Source of the DNA: Fragilaria radians
Taxonomy: Eukaryota > Bacillariophyta > Fragilariophyceae > Fragilariales > Fragilariaceae
Assembly (NCBI GenBank): GCA_900642245.1
Contig: CAAAJI010000003.1
Span: 722,119 to 786,118, forward strand
DNA length: 64,000 nt
Reading direction: 5' to 3'
Shown here: positions 42,001-53,877 of the stretch, in pieces
How the letters are laid out: every line of letters begins with the position of its first letter
Position numbering within the stretch: the first letter of the stretch is position 1
Notes under the pieces: generated by a model
Database searches by the model: none
Told to the model about the DNA's origin: nothing
What the model saw: the letters and a program-made list of their open reading frames with translations, nothing else
Translations under genes and position numbers: made by a program

Positions 42001-42946
42001 GGACTATAATTGTTGCTATCAGGAATGCATGCTTACATCTATATCTATAGTTGTTACGTAAAGCTGGATTTGAAGCCGTGACCCGAAAACAAAAGGAATA
42101 GAATTCACGACTATAAGTGTATTGAATTCCTGAGGATTTCTGACTATTATCAAATTTTCACATTGCCAAATGTGGGTAATTCCTGTGAAGTATAATGTTG
42201 AATGAAAATCCTAATCTATACCTAGAGTAAGACTTCAAGTGATTATCAATTAAAATCACTAGATAATTAAAAGTATGACATAATCAATTTTTTGATTCTG
42301 TCTGATCCTGATTCCCAATTCATCGTGCTTCCTTCACGTTTTCTGGATGTTCAAAATAGTATCCAAATATTATCGGCGGGCTTTCCAGGATTTTTATTCA
42401 CATCTTTATACTGCCCTTCTTTCCACTTCTAATTACGTCGTATCAACCACCAACAGGAAGTTACGTAACCGTGCCTTGCGTCATCCATTAACTGTCGAGT
42501 ACAGCGCCAGACGATGTGTCCAACATTTAAGCGCAGAGACAGTTTGAAATAAGCGTTTTTAACTTATCGGTAACGCAAACGATAGCTTAGATGAATTGTT
42601 GATTAGACTGAGCTTTCATTTTTATTTCAAGCAAGGAAGGGGCTGCTAATGGTAAAGGAAAAATCATGTTGATAATTGTATAATCTATGACATATGACAT
42701 GTTATTACGAAATTCAAGAAACATTTTCCGATGTCTCATGGCCTTGAATCCATTTCACGTTTTTTTCTCAGAATATCTCACAGCATACATGGATGTCAAC
42801 CCGAAGTGAAATATTACCTCATTATTGTGGCTTTCCTTCCTTCCCATATAATTCAGTATCTCTCCTTTTTTCTCTAATGCTAAGCATTTTTGGTTGTGTG
42901 ATGTATGACGCTCAATGATTCTCTCTTGATTGAGGTTATCTGAGCT
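39094..42946. other. Intergenic region with copia RT remnant
   Basis: About 3.9 kb between the RS-repeat gene and the 3' end of the glycosyltransferase gene. The part 40790-41700 is a copia reverse-transcriptase remnant, listed separately. Elsewhere I see only short AT-rich ORFs without motifs and no RNA gene. Confidence 0.5.
40790..41700 (-). mobile_element. Ty1/copia reverse-transcriptase remnant
   Basis: Reading the minus strand from 41700 down, a broken block with SCVRHGHILVTGVSVQTYL matches the copia RT start (ARFVAGGHxTxxPxxxTYSS). Further on, near 41210, RRHSHGLWRHTLQDIPELL fits the region after ALYGLKSSGA. Near 40890-40930, GVMFMVMFIDDCLSIT is the YVDD catalytic block with IDD. Order and spacing are roughly correct, but stops and frameshifts separate every block. 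No flanking LTRs could be paired. Confidence 0.68.
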
Positions 42947-43999
42947 TCATTTTTTTTCCGATTCCTTTCCACCACACATGCGACTTCCTTTAACCCGACT
43001 GTAAAAGGGCACTAAATATGGAGCATTGGTGTTGGCAACAACCACGAAACGACAAGCTCGTCTTTCGCCCCAGTTAGGTGGGGGTATGTCTGGAAATAGC
43101 TTTGCGCTATAAAGGACTTCTACAAAGAATTGCGATACTTGGCTTGATACTTTGGGAGACTTACTGGTACCTACAACATCATCATGTGCTCTGCGGAGTA
43201 GTTGCACACCGAGTGGTCCATTTAAATCAATCTTTCCTTCGTAATATTCAATAAAAAGTTGAAGGTATTGCTTCATAATTGGGCTTTTAGGTTCAGATCC
43301 TATAAAGGCTTGGAAGAAATTTCCTGGATACTTAGAATCACGATGCACAAACGGAACGACAAATGTCGTTGTTGGTCTTATGACTTCCCAAAGTGACATG
43401 CGAGCCTGAAGGTCTACGTCGAAATACAGTCCTCCTCGTTCATATAGAGCTGCTCCGCGACATATGTCAGCCTTAAACATTCCCTGTGTTTCTTGTTCAA
43501 AATAGGAAAGGAGGGGAGAATCGGAGCCCATCACTCGCTTTATCGAAGAGATACAGTCAACATCAGTTAGGAAGAACACCTGTGCGTTTTGATGAAGGTC
43601 GATAGTGTTTTGAACATTCGTTTTGAGGGCTTCATCTTCTCCAAAGACTTTCGATGACGTTAAAAGATTGATAGAATGAGTAAACAGAAGGATATTTGGA
43701 ATTCGATGGTTGTTGTGTATGTGATGACTCTCTCGTGGAGTCTCAACATGCTTCAAACTCCCCTTAGCCTGTGGAGAAAGATAGCGCAGAGGATGCCTCA
43801 AACTTTCCCTATGGACGTTATTGGTATCCTTGGATGCTGATGATTTTATTTCTGTCTTTCCAATAGTTCCATTTTTGATGCCCAACATAAGCAGTAGCAA
43901 TGTTAAACACATAATGATTTGAACTGACTTCCTTTTCTTCCACTGAGAAAGAGAGCTTTTCCTCCTGCGTTTCTTCTTTTCGTCTGAAGATATCAGCAT
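42947..43999 (-). CDS. Type II membrane glycosyltransferase with DXD motif (GT32-like)
   Basis: A single-exon protein of 350 residues. The N-terminus is strongly basic (KKKRRRKSSLSQWKKRK) and is followed by one hydrophobic helix (VQIIMCLTLLLLMLGI, ~27-42), the layout of a Golgi type II membrane protein. The catalytic part carries the sugar-binding DXD signature KADICRGAALYERGGLYFDV-DLQ, with the DVD triad near residue 193. This is the Gly_transf_sug (OCH1/GT32-like) arrangement, in which D-x-x-R-x-x-x-L-x-x-x-G-G-x-Y precedes D-x-D. Downstream, FFQAFIGSEPKSPIMKQYL is the usual following block (N/Q-x-F/I then P-x-h/x). Such enzymes move a hexose from a nucleotide sugar onto glycoprotein or glycolipid glycans. 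Donor and acceptor cannot be told from sequence. Confidence 0.85.
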   Translation of the reverse strand: MLISSDEKKKRRRKSSLSQWKKRKSVQIIMCLTLLLLMLGIKNGTIGKTEIKSSASKDTNNVHRESLRHPLRYLSPQAKGSLKHVETPRESHHIHNNHRIPNILLFTHSINLLTSSKVFGEDEALKTNVQNTIDLHQNAQVFFLTDVDCISSIKRVMGSDSPLLSYFEQETQGMFKADICRGAALYERGGLYFDVDLQARMSLWEVIRPTTTFVVPFVHRDSKYPGNFFQAFIGSEPKSPIMKQYLQLFIEYYEGKIDLNGPLGVQLLRRAHDDVVGTSKSPKVSSQVSQFFVEVLYSAKLFPDIPPPNWGERRACRFVVVANTNAPYLVPFYSRVKGSRMCGGKESEKK

Positions 44000-45910
44000 G
44001 TTGAGCTCCTAGAAACCGTTGACATTGATTGACAGTCGTGAAAATCTGAAAAAGAAGTTTTGCTCATCGCAAATAAACATGGTGTAAACTAACCTGAGCC
44101 TTAAAGATGGAATGGTTTACATGAGGAAATAAACGTTTCGTTATTAGCCCTTAGGAGTACTGCGGAGACCAAGAATTCTGATAGACCATACTTAAGCCAA
44201 TACATAAAGACTAATGTGTTTTATTATGGCTTGTTAACTGATCGGTGAAAATTTTAAAATCATTTCCATATTCATCAAAATTCTAAATTGGAATGTTGTT
44301 GGGACTTTTCGCTGCAATGTAAATGACTTTAAAATTTCCATTGCAGCACATAATGGAGAGCAATCTTTATAATATTAAAATGCAAATAAAATGATGTTTT
44401 CTGAAAACAATGAAGATATAAATGACAATACTACTTTGAATCAAGAAAAGACCATCCATACTATTGATGGATAAATTCCATAATCTGATATACAATCGAA
44501 ACTTGGGAATATTTGATCACGTCACAGCAACAGTCCTTTTGATGTGTATGCTTAAATTTGAAAACGCTAATGCTATGTTGAAGTAATCAGCACAAAGATC
44601 CATGAACCAAGGGTCATATTCTGCTATTTTCGGAAGCAAGAATCCATATTTCATTGCACTCGTTTTTTGTCTGTTGATACTCTTGTCAAGGGGAACATAA
44701 GAATTCAGTATTTTGAGTTGAATTCATGGTAATAGTTTGCAGCTACTGTATGTCTTCGGTAGACATTTAATGGTTAATCAAAGAGGTCTATTTTTGGATC
44801 AATTGAAGTAATTGACAATCATCCTCTTGATTAAGATTCTCGCATGTTTGATGACTTCATCTACGCATGGAAATATTATTCTTCATCTGGAATCTCCATA
44901 TAGAAAGAATCTTTGCTTAAGAGAGTTTGTGGCTCATTTGCTGTCAAATTAGCATCACTTAGGGACTCAGGAGGAGATAGAGTGCTCCTGGCTTATTTTG
45001 GACTAGTGTCCTTGATTCAGTTATGTTACCTGATTCCTTGAGAAGCCCTGTCCTTTTATCCGAACAACTATACTTGAAACTCTGGAGCCTTGGCTTGAAA
45101 TAAAATCTCAATAATTGCATCCTGATTCAACTGCTTGGGAGACTTTAAGGAAAAGAGCAATTAATTGTTAAGGTCGCTCAACTCTTCGTGAAACTGCGTC
45201 ACAACAGTGTTAAAACCCCATATACAAACTAAGTGCACGGATATTCCGCTTAGGGATGCATCCTAAGTAAGCCCATATTTCTAGATATCGATTCTACTAG
45301 ATCAAGGTCAGGAATCTCTTCATTATCTGCTTCCAATCTCTTATGGAAGCGATGTTCAAAGTAGGAGAGAACCTAGCCTTTTATCTGTTCTCATCTTGAC
45401 AGGTTTTGTTTCCAGCATCCCGTTCTCAATCTCAGGGAAAAAAGCCAGAAGCCATCAGAGGATACATTTGCAAAGTCAAAATCATCTCAAGGAGCTGCTG
45501 GTGTCAGTATTTCAGTTTAACAACAGGATGATGATCCAAATCGTGCTGAGACAGACGCTTTTCAGAAGCATTATCACATTTTTCAATTACATATTGTCTT
45601 TTATATATCAACATGGTAGTAACTTTTTATTCAGATTTGTATACATACTGATAAATGGCAAAATTGAGCTTTAAAGATGATATCAGCATTTATCATTACA
45701 TGAAATGTACAGTACTTTTCGTTTTTACATATATATATAAGGATCGAGATATCAAGATGAATCTTGATGTTCAAATAGGTTAGGGGCTAGGTGTCAAAAC
45801 CATTCGAAATATCACTTTACTTGCGTCGAAAGTGTTATACTTTCCACCTGGCACCTTGTTGAGGCCTGTTTAGACAACTTTATCTTTTACGACAAGTAAA
45901 ATTAGGGACG
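44000..45910. other. Intergenic region between divergent genes
   Basis: About 1.9 kb between the glycosyltransferase (minus) and the Gln-rich secreted protein (plus). The ORF 45396-45674 has no motif. A short AT-dinucleotide run lies at about 45730. No RNA gene, tandem array or element motif was recognised. Confidence 0.5.
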
Positions 45911-46921
45911 ATGGCTTTTCGATTGTTCCTTCTAACTGCATTGACAATTCTAACGTCAATCAATGGACTGAGAAGATCATCCTTAGTTGTTTGGGGAGTA
46001 CCACGTGGAGGAGCATCTACTGATGGTTATTCGACTCAATTAGAAGGAGTGAAATCGGCGGCATTTGAAAAAGCAATGTCAGCTGTAAGTGATATATATA
46101 TATAATGCGTCAACCTGTCAGCTCGGTAAAATCGAACCATGGTCTTACCATCCTACATATTTCTTCTCCTCCATTATTGCGATATATAGATCGAACAACT
46201 GAGAAAATCTATTGTGGACGAATCCTCCATAGTCGATGGGTTTGGCGCTAAAGCAGATGCTATATGCAATCAGGCCTTGGAGGATTTTGCACAGAATGCT
46301 CCTGATGCTGGGGATGATGCAGCTGCTGCCTCAATTTATGATAAAAAACTGGAAGAGTTGGAAGTCGCAGTCGATGCTCCACTTCAAATTCTCTACATGC
46401 GTCAATTATCTCTTCTACGTGAGGTGGCCCTGCAACGATTCCGTGCTGCTGCAAAACTATCTGGATCATCAGAGTATGAGGCGATGTTGGCAGCTGATGG
46501 ACAGTTTTCTCAAGGAGCTGAAGATTCAACACGTGAGGGATCTGGTTGGGATTATGCATCGGAGCGTGCCTATCTTCAAACCGTTATGAACAACATTGCT
46601 GAATCAGGCAAGAAGGTTATGGATATTCAGTTAAAATCAGCCCAGCAGCAACAAACTGCGATGCAGTTTCTCCAATCTCAACAGCAGATGATTCAGCAGT
46701 TACAGATGCAACTTTATGGTCAATCTTCACCCTGGAATATGGGAGTCGCATATCGTATCCCAGATACCAACTTCAATCTTCAAGGGTCTTACCAGCAAGG
46801 TCGAGCCAATCTTCAATTAAGTTGCGTGCCAGATGAATATGCTCCAATGCTTGGCCCTAACGGTTTTACAAATGGTGTTGGTCCTGGAAATTTGGGTCTC
46901 TCTCTGAATCTTAGCTTCTAA
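45911..46921 (+). CDS. Secreted or plastid-targeted protein with Gln-rich helix, function unknown
   Basis: Two exons, 45911-46084 and 46190-46921, with a 105-nt intron (GTAAGT ... ATATAG) in phase 0; the joined protein is 301 residues. The leader MAFRLFLLTALTILTSING, then LRRSS, is a clean signal peptide with Leu right after the likely cleavage site, compatible with the bipartite plastid signals of secondary algae. A short WGVPRGGAS segment follows, then a predominantly helical region (KAMSAIEQLRKSIVDESS; LQILYMRQLSLLREVALQRF). A Gln-rich helix (AQQQQTAMQFLQSQQQMIQ) comes next. The last ~60 residues change character to Gly/Asn-rich alternating strands (NFNLQGSYQQGRANLQLS) ending LGLSLNLSF, which could be a small beta-structure. 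I do not recognise the family. Confidence 0.8.
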
Positions 46922-47088
46922 ATGAACTTGTCCCTCCTTTCACGCAGCTAACTAATATGACATCGACCAATTTTAATTGATTATAATCGATAAAGTTTAT
47001 GTTTTACTGTAATGTTCGTAACACGTTCGTCTCTAGGACGCATCCTCTGTCTGTATTCGCTTCTTTAAGCCAAGAAATTTAAGAACGC

Positions 47089-47910
47089 TTAACCTTTATA
47101 TCCCAAGAATTGCACCCCGACAGTTCGATCACGAGGTCCATCAAGGTCAATCAATAGAATACTTTGCCATTGTCCGAGGACCATTTTTCCATCTGCAACT
47201 GGGATGCTTTCACTACTTCCAGCCAGTATGGAAAGGATATGAGAATGTGCATTTATAGGTTCCTGATTTCTCCATTCTTGAAGTTCAACAGGATCATCAA
47301 TATTCCATCCATTTTCTCTGCATCGCTGCGCTTCTTCTTCACCGTCAGGACGTTGGTCAATGTCGTTGTGAAAGTACCTTTTTGGTTGCAATTTCGATCC
47401 TTGTGATGCATCCTCACTCTTTGAAATACTGGCTATGGACCGCTCATCTGGAGGCACCAAGGACAAAAAGAATTCTTGAATGTCACGAGCCAGACGAACT
47501 TCGCGTTCATTGATGCAAATAGCCGTCGTGGTGTGCCGACTGATCACATGAATGACCCCGTTTTTCATCTCACTTTCTTTCAATAGCTTCATAATCATTG
47601 GGGTTAAATCTTCGATACTAATCGTTTGTCGTGGAGGGCCGGAATGTGATGTCGGTACATGGACTTGTTGGTAGTCACAAATGGGCTCACCAAGTGCACT
47701 TGAAGTCATCCACATCCGTTGGGATGTATAAGAGAATGGCTCATGCTTTCGACGCAATGATGAATGCGGCAAGAAGTTAGCCCAACTTTGTACTTGAACT
47801 AAGCATGCTGAGATAGTCAACGCCAAACAAGTGGGCTTGAAAATAGAAATCATATGTTGAATCAAAATTTTAGAAGAATCGGCGGAACGCCAAAAAGTGA
47901 CAAACGTCAT
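47089..47910 (-). CDS. yjbQ: YjbQ / UPF0047 family protein with plastid-type leader
   Basis: A single-exon protein of 273 residues. The UPF0047/COG0432 signature is clear: GVIHVISRHTTTAICINE near residue 118, then NAHSHILSILAGSSESIPV, VLGQWQSILLIDLDGPRDRT and the terminal VQFLGYKG. The conserved His and Asp/Glu residues of this trimeric beta-barrel family are kept. Bacterial members have been assigned weak thiamine-phosphate-synthase activity, but the true role is unsettled. It is longer than bacterial YjbQ (~140 residues) for two reasons. It has a leader (M20, MISIFKPTCLALTISACLV, then QVQSWANF, with Trp near the cleavage site as in diatom plastid signals). It also has an insertion of ~45 polar residues (ISKSEDASQGSKLQPKRYFH to NNIDDPVEL) between the two signature halves. 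Its 3' end faces the upstream gene's 3' end across ~170 bp. Confidence 0.87.
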   Translation of the reverse strand: MTFVTFWRSADSSKILIQHMISIFKPTCLALTISACLVQVQSWANFLPHSSLRRKHEPFSYTSQRMWMTSSALGEPICDYQQVHVPTSHSGPPRQTISIEDLTPMIMKLLKESEMKNGVIHVISRHTTTAICINEREVRLARDIQEFFLSLVPPDERSIASISKSEDASQGSKLQPKRYFHNDIDQRPDGEEEAQRCRENGWNIDDPVELQEWRNQEPINAHSHILSILAGSSESIPVADGKMVLGQWQSILLIDLDGPRDRTVGVQFLGYKG

Positions 47911-49256
47911 ACGAAATTACTCAAGATTCGAAACAAGCCTGGATAAAAAATACCAATCATTTGAAGTATTTTATTAATATTCTGAGACTGAGTCATCTTT
48001 GCTAACTTTAATCATTGATGGATGCTTAATGAGTATATTTGAGGAAAGGAGAGAGTGCTATAATTTGATCATACTATACACTTTGATACATAGAAACCCC
48101 TCTATACCTTACATCTAGTCCACGTTTGCCTTTTTAATGAGATAAGGTAAATATCCGGGATAGAATTATGTCATGATGATTGAGGAATGTATATTTTATG
48201 TTGTTGGCAAACCAATATGACATCTTTCAAAATCATTGTACTGAATAATGACGTGATGCATCCTTGCAATACAGATTGTGATGACGAGTATTGCTATCAA
48301 TACACTTATTTATTTTTTCAGTAACAATCGCAGCCACGATTATTCGAGCTCAAGATAAGCAGAGGATAGAGTTCTGTGCAATGAGTCATAGTGGAAGAAT
48401 GGAATCCATGCATGTACTGACAAATAAACCTGATTCTTTTGTATCCATCCAGGAAGGCGCGTTTTGCATACAAAACTGCTCTCCCTTGCCTTGGCCCACA
48501 ATTATGCCAGATATGCCAGATTTAGGTTTGATCCTCTAGTGCCGTAGTATTGAACTAAACCTTTTTCTAAAAGTATTCCTAGATTCTTCAACGAGCAGCA
48601 TCCATCAAGTTGGGGAAGTGCTAAGTTGCAATAATTGAGAAATGCGTGTCATTTGTGTAAAGCCATCAACATACTCTCCTATGTAATGATTCAGGAGAAT
48701 GAATTTTGTTTGGGTTTAGCAAACAAATTGGTACAAAAAAAATCACCATACTCCTTTTTGCAAAGATTGAGGAATTGAACATTCTTTAATACTCAACAAA
48801 ATAAAATCCTTCATTTTAAGCAATGATGGATTTCACTTTCTGGTAGCAAGTCACTAAGTTAAAAACAAAGTTTGGCTATCTATTTTGCTTTAGACTTTGA
48901 TCTCTTGCATTATGCTACGATACTTTATTTTACATCCTATTGCTATAAAATCTTTATGTATCATACAGAACAAGACCTACATAACTTCTTCTTAGTTTTA
49001 ATTATAAATGGACAGGGAAAACATTTCTGAAATCCCTGATCATTTAATGTTGTTTATCAGATAAAGTCAGATAGATAGGCTTGAAGTATTACTTATTGAT
49101 TGTTTCCTCTGACGCATCATTTCTGACTGAAAATTTGATTGTCGTTTTCCTTTTCAAAAAATTAGTGAGGTGTATTATGACTTTTGATCACTGAAAAATG
49201 ACCTTCTAGAGATACAAAACTTCATTTCAGCAGACATTCAAAAACTTCCGAGGAAA
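47911..49256. other. Intergenic region between divergent genes
   Basis: About 1.35 kb between YjbQ (minus) and the M8 protease (plus), likely holding both promoters. The ORF 48291-48539 starts with a hydrophobic stretch but has no further support. No element motif or RNA gene was seen. Confidence 0.5.
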
Positions 49257-51638
49257 ATGGAGCTTGGTATGCTTTTTGTCATTCTTGCAATAATATCCCA
49301 CTCTTTATGTCACGGATCGAAAGTCAACATTGGTATACCTCGAGATCGTTATACCTTGGTTGACTATGGGGAAGATCATCCATTGATACAGCTTCAGAAC
49401 GGTATAACAGGAGCACGTCGACTTGACGACCTTAAACATCGTTTTGAACCCATTCGGATTCATTTTCGCTTGGAAGACATGAATCCTACTACCTTCTCTG
49501 ATTTAAAGGATTCTATAACACCTCCATCCCAAGAAGCCATTGACGCACTTGTTAATAAGGTTATAATTCCAGCAGGAAAGTTCCTTGAAAAGACAGTGAG
49601 AGTTGTAAGGGCGAAAAGTCCATTGCAATTGCCAGTGACTCGACCATTGTTCAATCAGTACATCTGTTTCACTCGAAATACCACTGCTGCACGAAATCTC
49701 ATTAAGCAGGGGGGTGCAAACTTTTCTGATACTGATCTTGTTATCAATGTTCGAGCACATGAATCTCAGTCTCCGAATTCATTGCACTGTGTCTATGATC
49801 AATTCGATCGTGCAACTTTTGGTAAGTAGCATAGATCAGAGCCTTTCATAATCTAGAATTCTGTCTCTAAAATATCGTTGTTTCTATCAGGATCTGTTGA
49901 TTTGACTCAGGGGATATTTGAAGATGTGTATGGTGAAAATTCAACGGAAGAAACGATTCACGTCACTTACAAAATTATGATTCATGAAATGTTGCACATT
50001 CTCGGATTATCTTCATTTACATATGCTTTTTGGTATGATTCAGAGACAGGAAAACCTCGAACTCAACGGCCATTAAAGATCTCTAGTTCTTGTAAATACT
50101 ACATCCCTGATGAAAATGTTGTCAGGGTTTCTCCACCCACAAGTCGAGGTCCACAGCACTATGAGCTCGTGACTCCAACAGTCAAAGCAGTTGCCCAGGC
50201 CCAGTTCAATTGTAGTAGCCGGGACTTCGGCGGACGCCTAGAGAACTTACTTGAGAAAGAAATTTGCATTGGAGATCACTTTGATTCGGTGAGTTTCAAC
50301 TTTTTGCTTATTCACTTTGCAACTGGTTCATGAAAATCAGCTAACTAAATATTTGGTAGAGATGGTTTCAGACAGAAATGATGAGCGATGGTCTATCCAT
50401 GCTCTATCGAGATATTTCGCCATTATCTTTGGCTGCGTTAGAAGATACCGGTTGGTTTTTAGTCGACTACTCCATTGTCGCCACATCACCCCTTGGTCTT
50501 GGTGCTGGATGCGATTTTCTTTTTGATGACTGCCTGCAAGATAATGCAGTCATAGCACCTTCGGGAGATCAAATATTTTGCAACTATGAGAATCTTGCCG
50601 GATGCGCCCCGGACCTGAAGTCAATATCGTTTTGTAGTCTAAGGAATTTGACATATTTACTGGACGAAACAATACCCGATGAGTATGACTATTTTGGAAA
50701 TAATGTAAGTTTTTCGAATGAATCACTAAGTTTATCCAATGTCGAATAAAAGTCTTAAACAGTTGAAATGATGCTTCATGACACAGGCAATCGGGTCATT
50801 ATTAATGGGAGGTTCAGATTTTTGCCCCTTGTACGTGAGTTGGGCTAATTCCTTTAATCAGCATTACAGTTACAATTGTACAAATCCATCAGGACTTAGG
50901 ACTGTCTCAAAGTTTGAAAGCTTTGGAGATAACAGTCGATGTGTTCAGAGTACTGTTTCCAGCTTCAAGATGAACTTAACAGAAAGGCAATGCAAGGAGT
51001 TCTATGGGTGTCCAAATTATCCCATATCATATAATGTACCACTTTGTATGACTGTGACCTGCAACACTGAAAGCGAAGCTGTAGAAATTACATTTGGGAA
51101 TGAAAAAGTAACTTGTAGCTCTGATGGGCAATATATACATCTTCCAGATATTCCAGGTACATCTATCAGATGCCCACGGTTAGCAAATATATGCATTGAG
51201 TAAGTAGGACAATTGTATACATCATTTACAATAGAGGCTTGACTTGATACTCAACTTCTTGGCAGTTATTTTTGCCCCAAGAATTGTGCTGGACGTGGTG
51301 TTTGTGATTACTCCAAAGCGATTCCTAAATGTAAATGCAATGATTCTAAGGATCCAAGTCCTTATTGTGCAAATTCGCCGAGATTTGCTCCAACACCTCA
51401 ACTTTCAGCAGGACCCACTGTTGCGCCTGCTTCACATTCCATAGAGTTTGGTACATCTCCTGAACAATATCTTGACAGTGGAAACAAAGGCAATACTCCC
51501 ACCAGATCACCCACAGGTAGGCCTATACTTGTAAGGACAATAGTGCCTAGTGGAGGAGGGGACTCTGCGTCAGGTTTCTATGACAATAAATCATTGATAG
51601 CAGGACTGATTGGCTTCGTCTGTTCATTGTTGATGTGA
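49257..51638 (+). CDS. Leishmanolysin-type (M8) zinc metalloprotease, probable GPI-anchored
   Basis: Five exons: 49257-49821, 49891-50288, 50360-50704, 50787-51199 and 51266-51638. Introns are 69, 71, 82 and 66 nt, all GT-AG, and every junction keeps frame, giving 697 residues. A signal peptide (MELGMLFVILAIISHSLCHG) opens the protein. The zinc site is MIHEMLHILGLSS (HExxH from about residue 220), with the third His probably in GDHFDSRWF, reconstituted only across the exon 2/3 junction. Then comes the family's SPLSLAALEDTGW, the Met-turn/GWY-like region, and a Cys-rich domain. Exon 5 adds an EGF-like CPKNCAGRGVCDYSK...CKC, a Thr/Pro/Ser stalk and a hydrophobic end (SLIAGLIGFVCSLLM) without a basic tail, as expected of a GPI-attachment signal. 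M8 proteases cut extracellular or surface proteins. It is a host-type cellular gene, not a virulence island. Confidence 0.9.
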
Positions 51639-53877
51639 TGATGCCTTTTCCTATGGATTTTCTCTCAACTACAGCGCCTTCAAAGGACTAATCTATTTTC
51701 ATTCTGAGACTGCAGAAGGAAATTGACAGTTATCCAGAATTGTATTTTTGAGGCATAGAGCATTACCGCTTCTGCTCCTATAAAAAGAATTTTCAAGATG
51801 TTTATTCTAATCATCTGCCATGTCATTTTCGTTCAATATGCTTGATGATGCTTGGGAAGAAACCGACATGCAAGAGCAATTTGAACTAAAAAGTACGACG
51901 GATACTTTCCATCAAATTATTCTTAATTGTTTGATCTAATAGCTTCATTTCTCAGGAAAGCCTCACTTTAACATCCTCTACAACCTGCCTCCAGGTCACA
52001 GCTACACAAGTCATTGTATTCCAGCTGCATGGCTCAATCTAAAGGACTAATGTTATAAGAAATGAAACAATTTCAAAATTGCTTGATGCAAGTATCAGCA
52101 TTAATATTCACTTTGTACAAACCATTTAGTTGTCTTCTAATTCCTGCTTTAGATATCCATGTAGAATCATTTCTGCATCAAATGTTTGCCTTTGGCAAAT
52201 CATTGCCATGCATTAGATCTGAAAAACCAAATAAATTGACCACAAATAAAAAATTCAATGAATTCCGTGCCTGGATTGGCATCAAATATTTTTTGAGCAT
52301 TATCCAGTGCCCTGGAAATGGTATCCTTCCATAACTGGGATCATGTCCCTGATTTCAGACCTTGGAAATGGATAAGATTCTAAAACAATATAGGTTCTTC
52401 ACATTAGAGACAACTGTCATTGTTCCATTTTTCTTGGGAATGAAAAATATTGGGATGCCCATTTAGAAGTGTAGCCTCCTTCTAGGAGCTCTCATTTTCA
52501 CCAACTTTGCAGTTTCCTTGCACAGTTTATGCCCAACTGCTCTAGGAACATATCTAGACGCCCATGGACTGGCTATTTTTGTCCATCAAATAGAGGCTCA
52601 TAGATTTCATATTGACTTTTCATCATGTGCCATCAAAGATATGCTTATCTTTTTATTTGGCTGGTATAACTTATGTTGCTCATCTATGGATATATGCTTG
52701 TATTTCTCATTTATAATCTTTACAAAACCAAAATATTTGCCTACTACTGCTGTTTGTACTCAAATAACCTCAATCAGCAACTCTTGAGTCGCTACAGACA
52801 CTATGGACAGTTTATCATTGGAATTAAGTCTATGAGAGAATCTTGGCAAGTGAACATGCAATCGAGCAACTCAGATGTTCAAGGCGACCGAAGATTTAAC
52901 AGACTCACAAAAATGAAGATGTGTAGGATTAATTTGTATCTCCATAAATCATATACAGCGTCACTTTTAGAGCCCTTATCATCTACTCCCGGTAAGTTAT
53001 GTCACCAATACTTCTACTTCTGGAAGCATAATTTGTTAAAGTACCAATTTCTTCCTGGGATTGACATCATATTTTAAATTCATACTTCAAGGTATGTCAC
53101 AAAGAGGTTCAAAAAGTGATAAAATGATGTCAATAGCACGCTGTAATGACTATACTTCAAGTATTTGCGTGCTGAAATCAAGACAAACCAATCAACGCAG
53201 GACCTATGTTACTTTATACGGTAAACTAAAAAAGTGTGTAACAATGAAGGGGACACTTAACCCAAATCAAGATAGAGAAATTGCAATAAAGGGTAAAATA
53301 ATCTAATTGATAACAATTGAAAAGTAACTCAAAAATAAGAAGCACAAATAACTTGACCTTTTGGAAACTTAGAGCACCAGAGAGACTTGGTTCCCAGAAA
53401 TAATTTGGAAGGGAGAAATCATAGCATATCAGAACATTTGGAGTCAAATCGTTAGATTTCGGAATCTACTGTAAACTTATTATGATTAGTAATGTAGTCG
53501 TAGCAATACTACAGAACTTAATGAATAACATATTCCTGTGTCAATGAATAATTGGTACCGATGGTTTTCAACAAGATGATGAAAAGCACTAGTTGAAGCC
53601 ACAATAAAATGAATTTCTTGGGCCTGGGAGGTTATCGAGTCAAGGGAATAAATATTTGCTGTTGATCAAATTCTCAAGCTGCTATGTTAGATGGTCACTT
53701 CAATTTTTTTTACTAGTTTACCTTTTTGTATAGTAGTACCACTGCTGACACAGTGCAAGCATTATCTTTGAAATGACAGATTGTGAGGAGAAGAAGTACC
53801 GTGTCATTTGATTTCCTCTGTAGTTCAGCATATTGTGAATTCGATTTCTAGAAAAGAATATTCATTCAGCATTAGAA
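51639..53877. other. Intergenic region, possible decayed element
   Basis: About 2.2 kb. Plus-strand ORFs 52062-52334, 52518-52787 and 52673-53077 sit close together and might be pieces of one dead coding sequence, but no diagnostic motif was found. No tRNA, tandem repeat or LTR was recognised. Confidence 0.4.

Noticed and set aside
49257..51638. M8 protease as evidence for a parasite genome
   Set aside because: Leishmanolysin-like proteases are widespread in free-living stramenopiles; the plastid-type enzymes nearby argue for an alga.
52062..52334. Possible piggyBac-type transposase fragment (KKFNEFRAWIGIKYFL)
   Set aside because: Only one loosely similar segment; no DDD catalytic block or terminal repeats seen.
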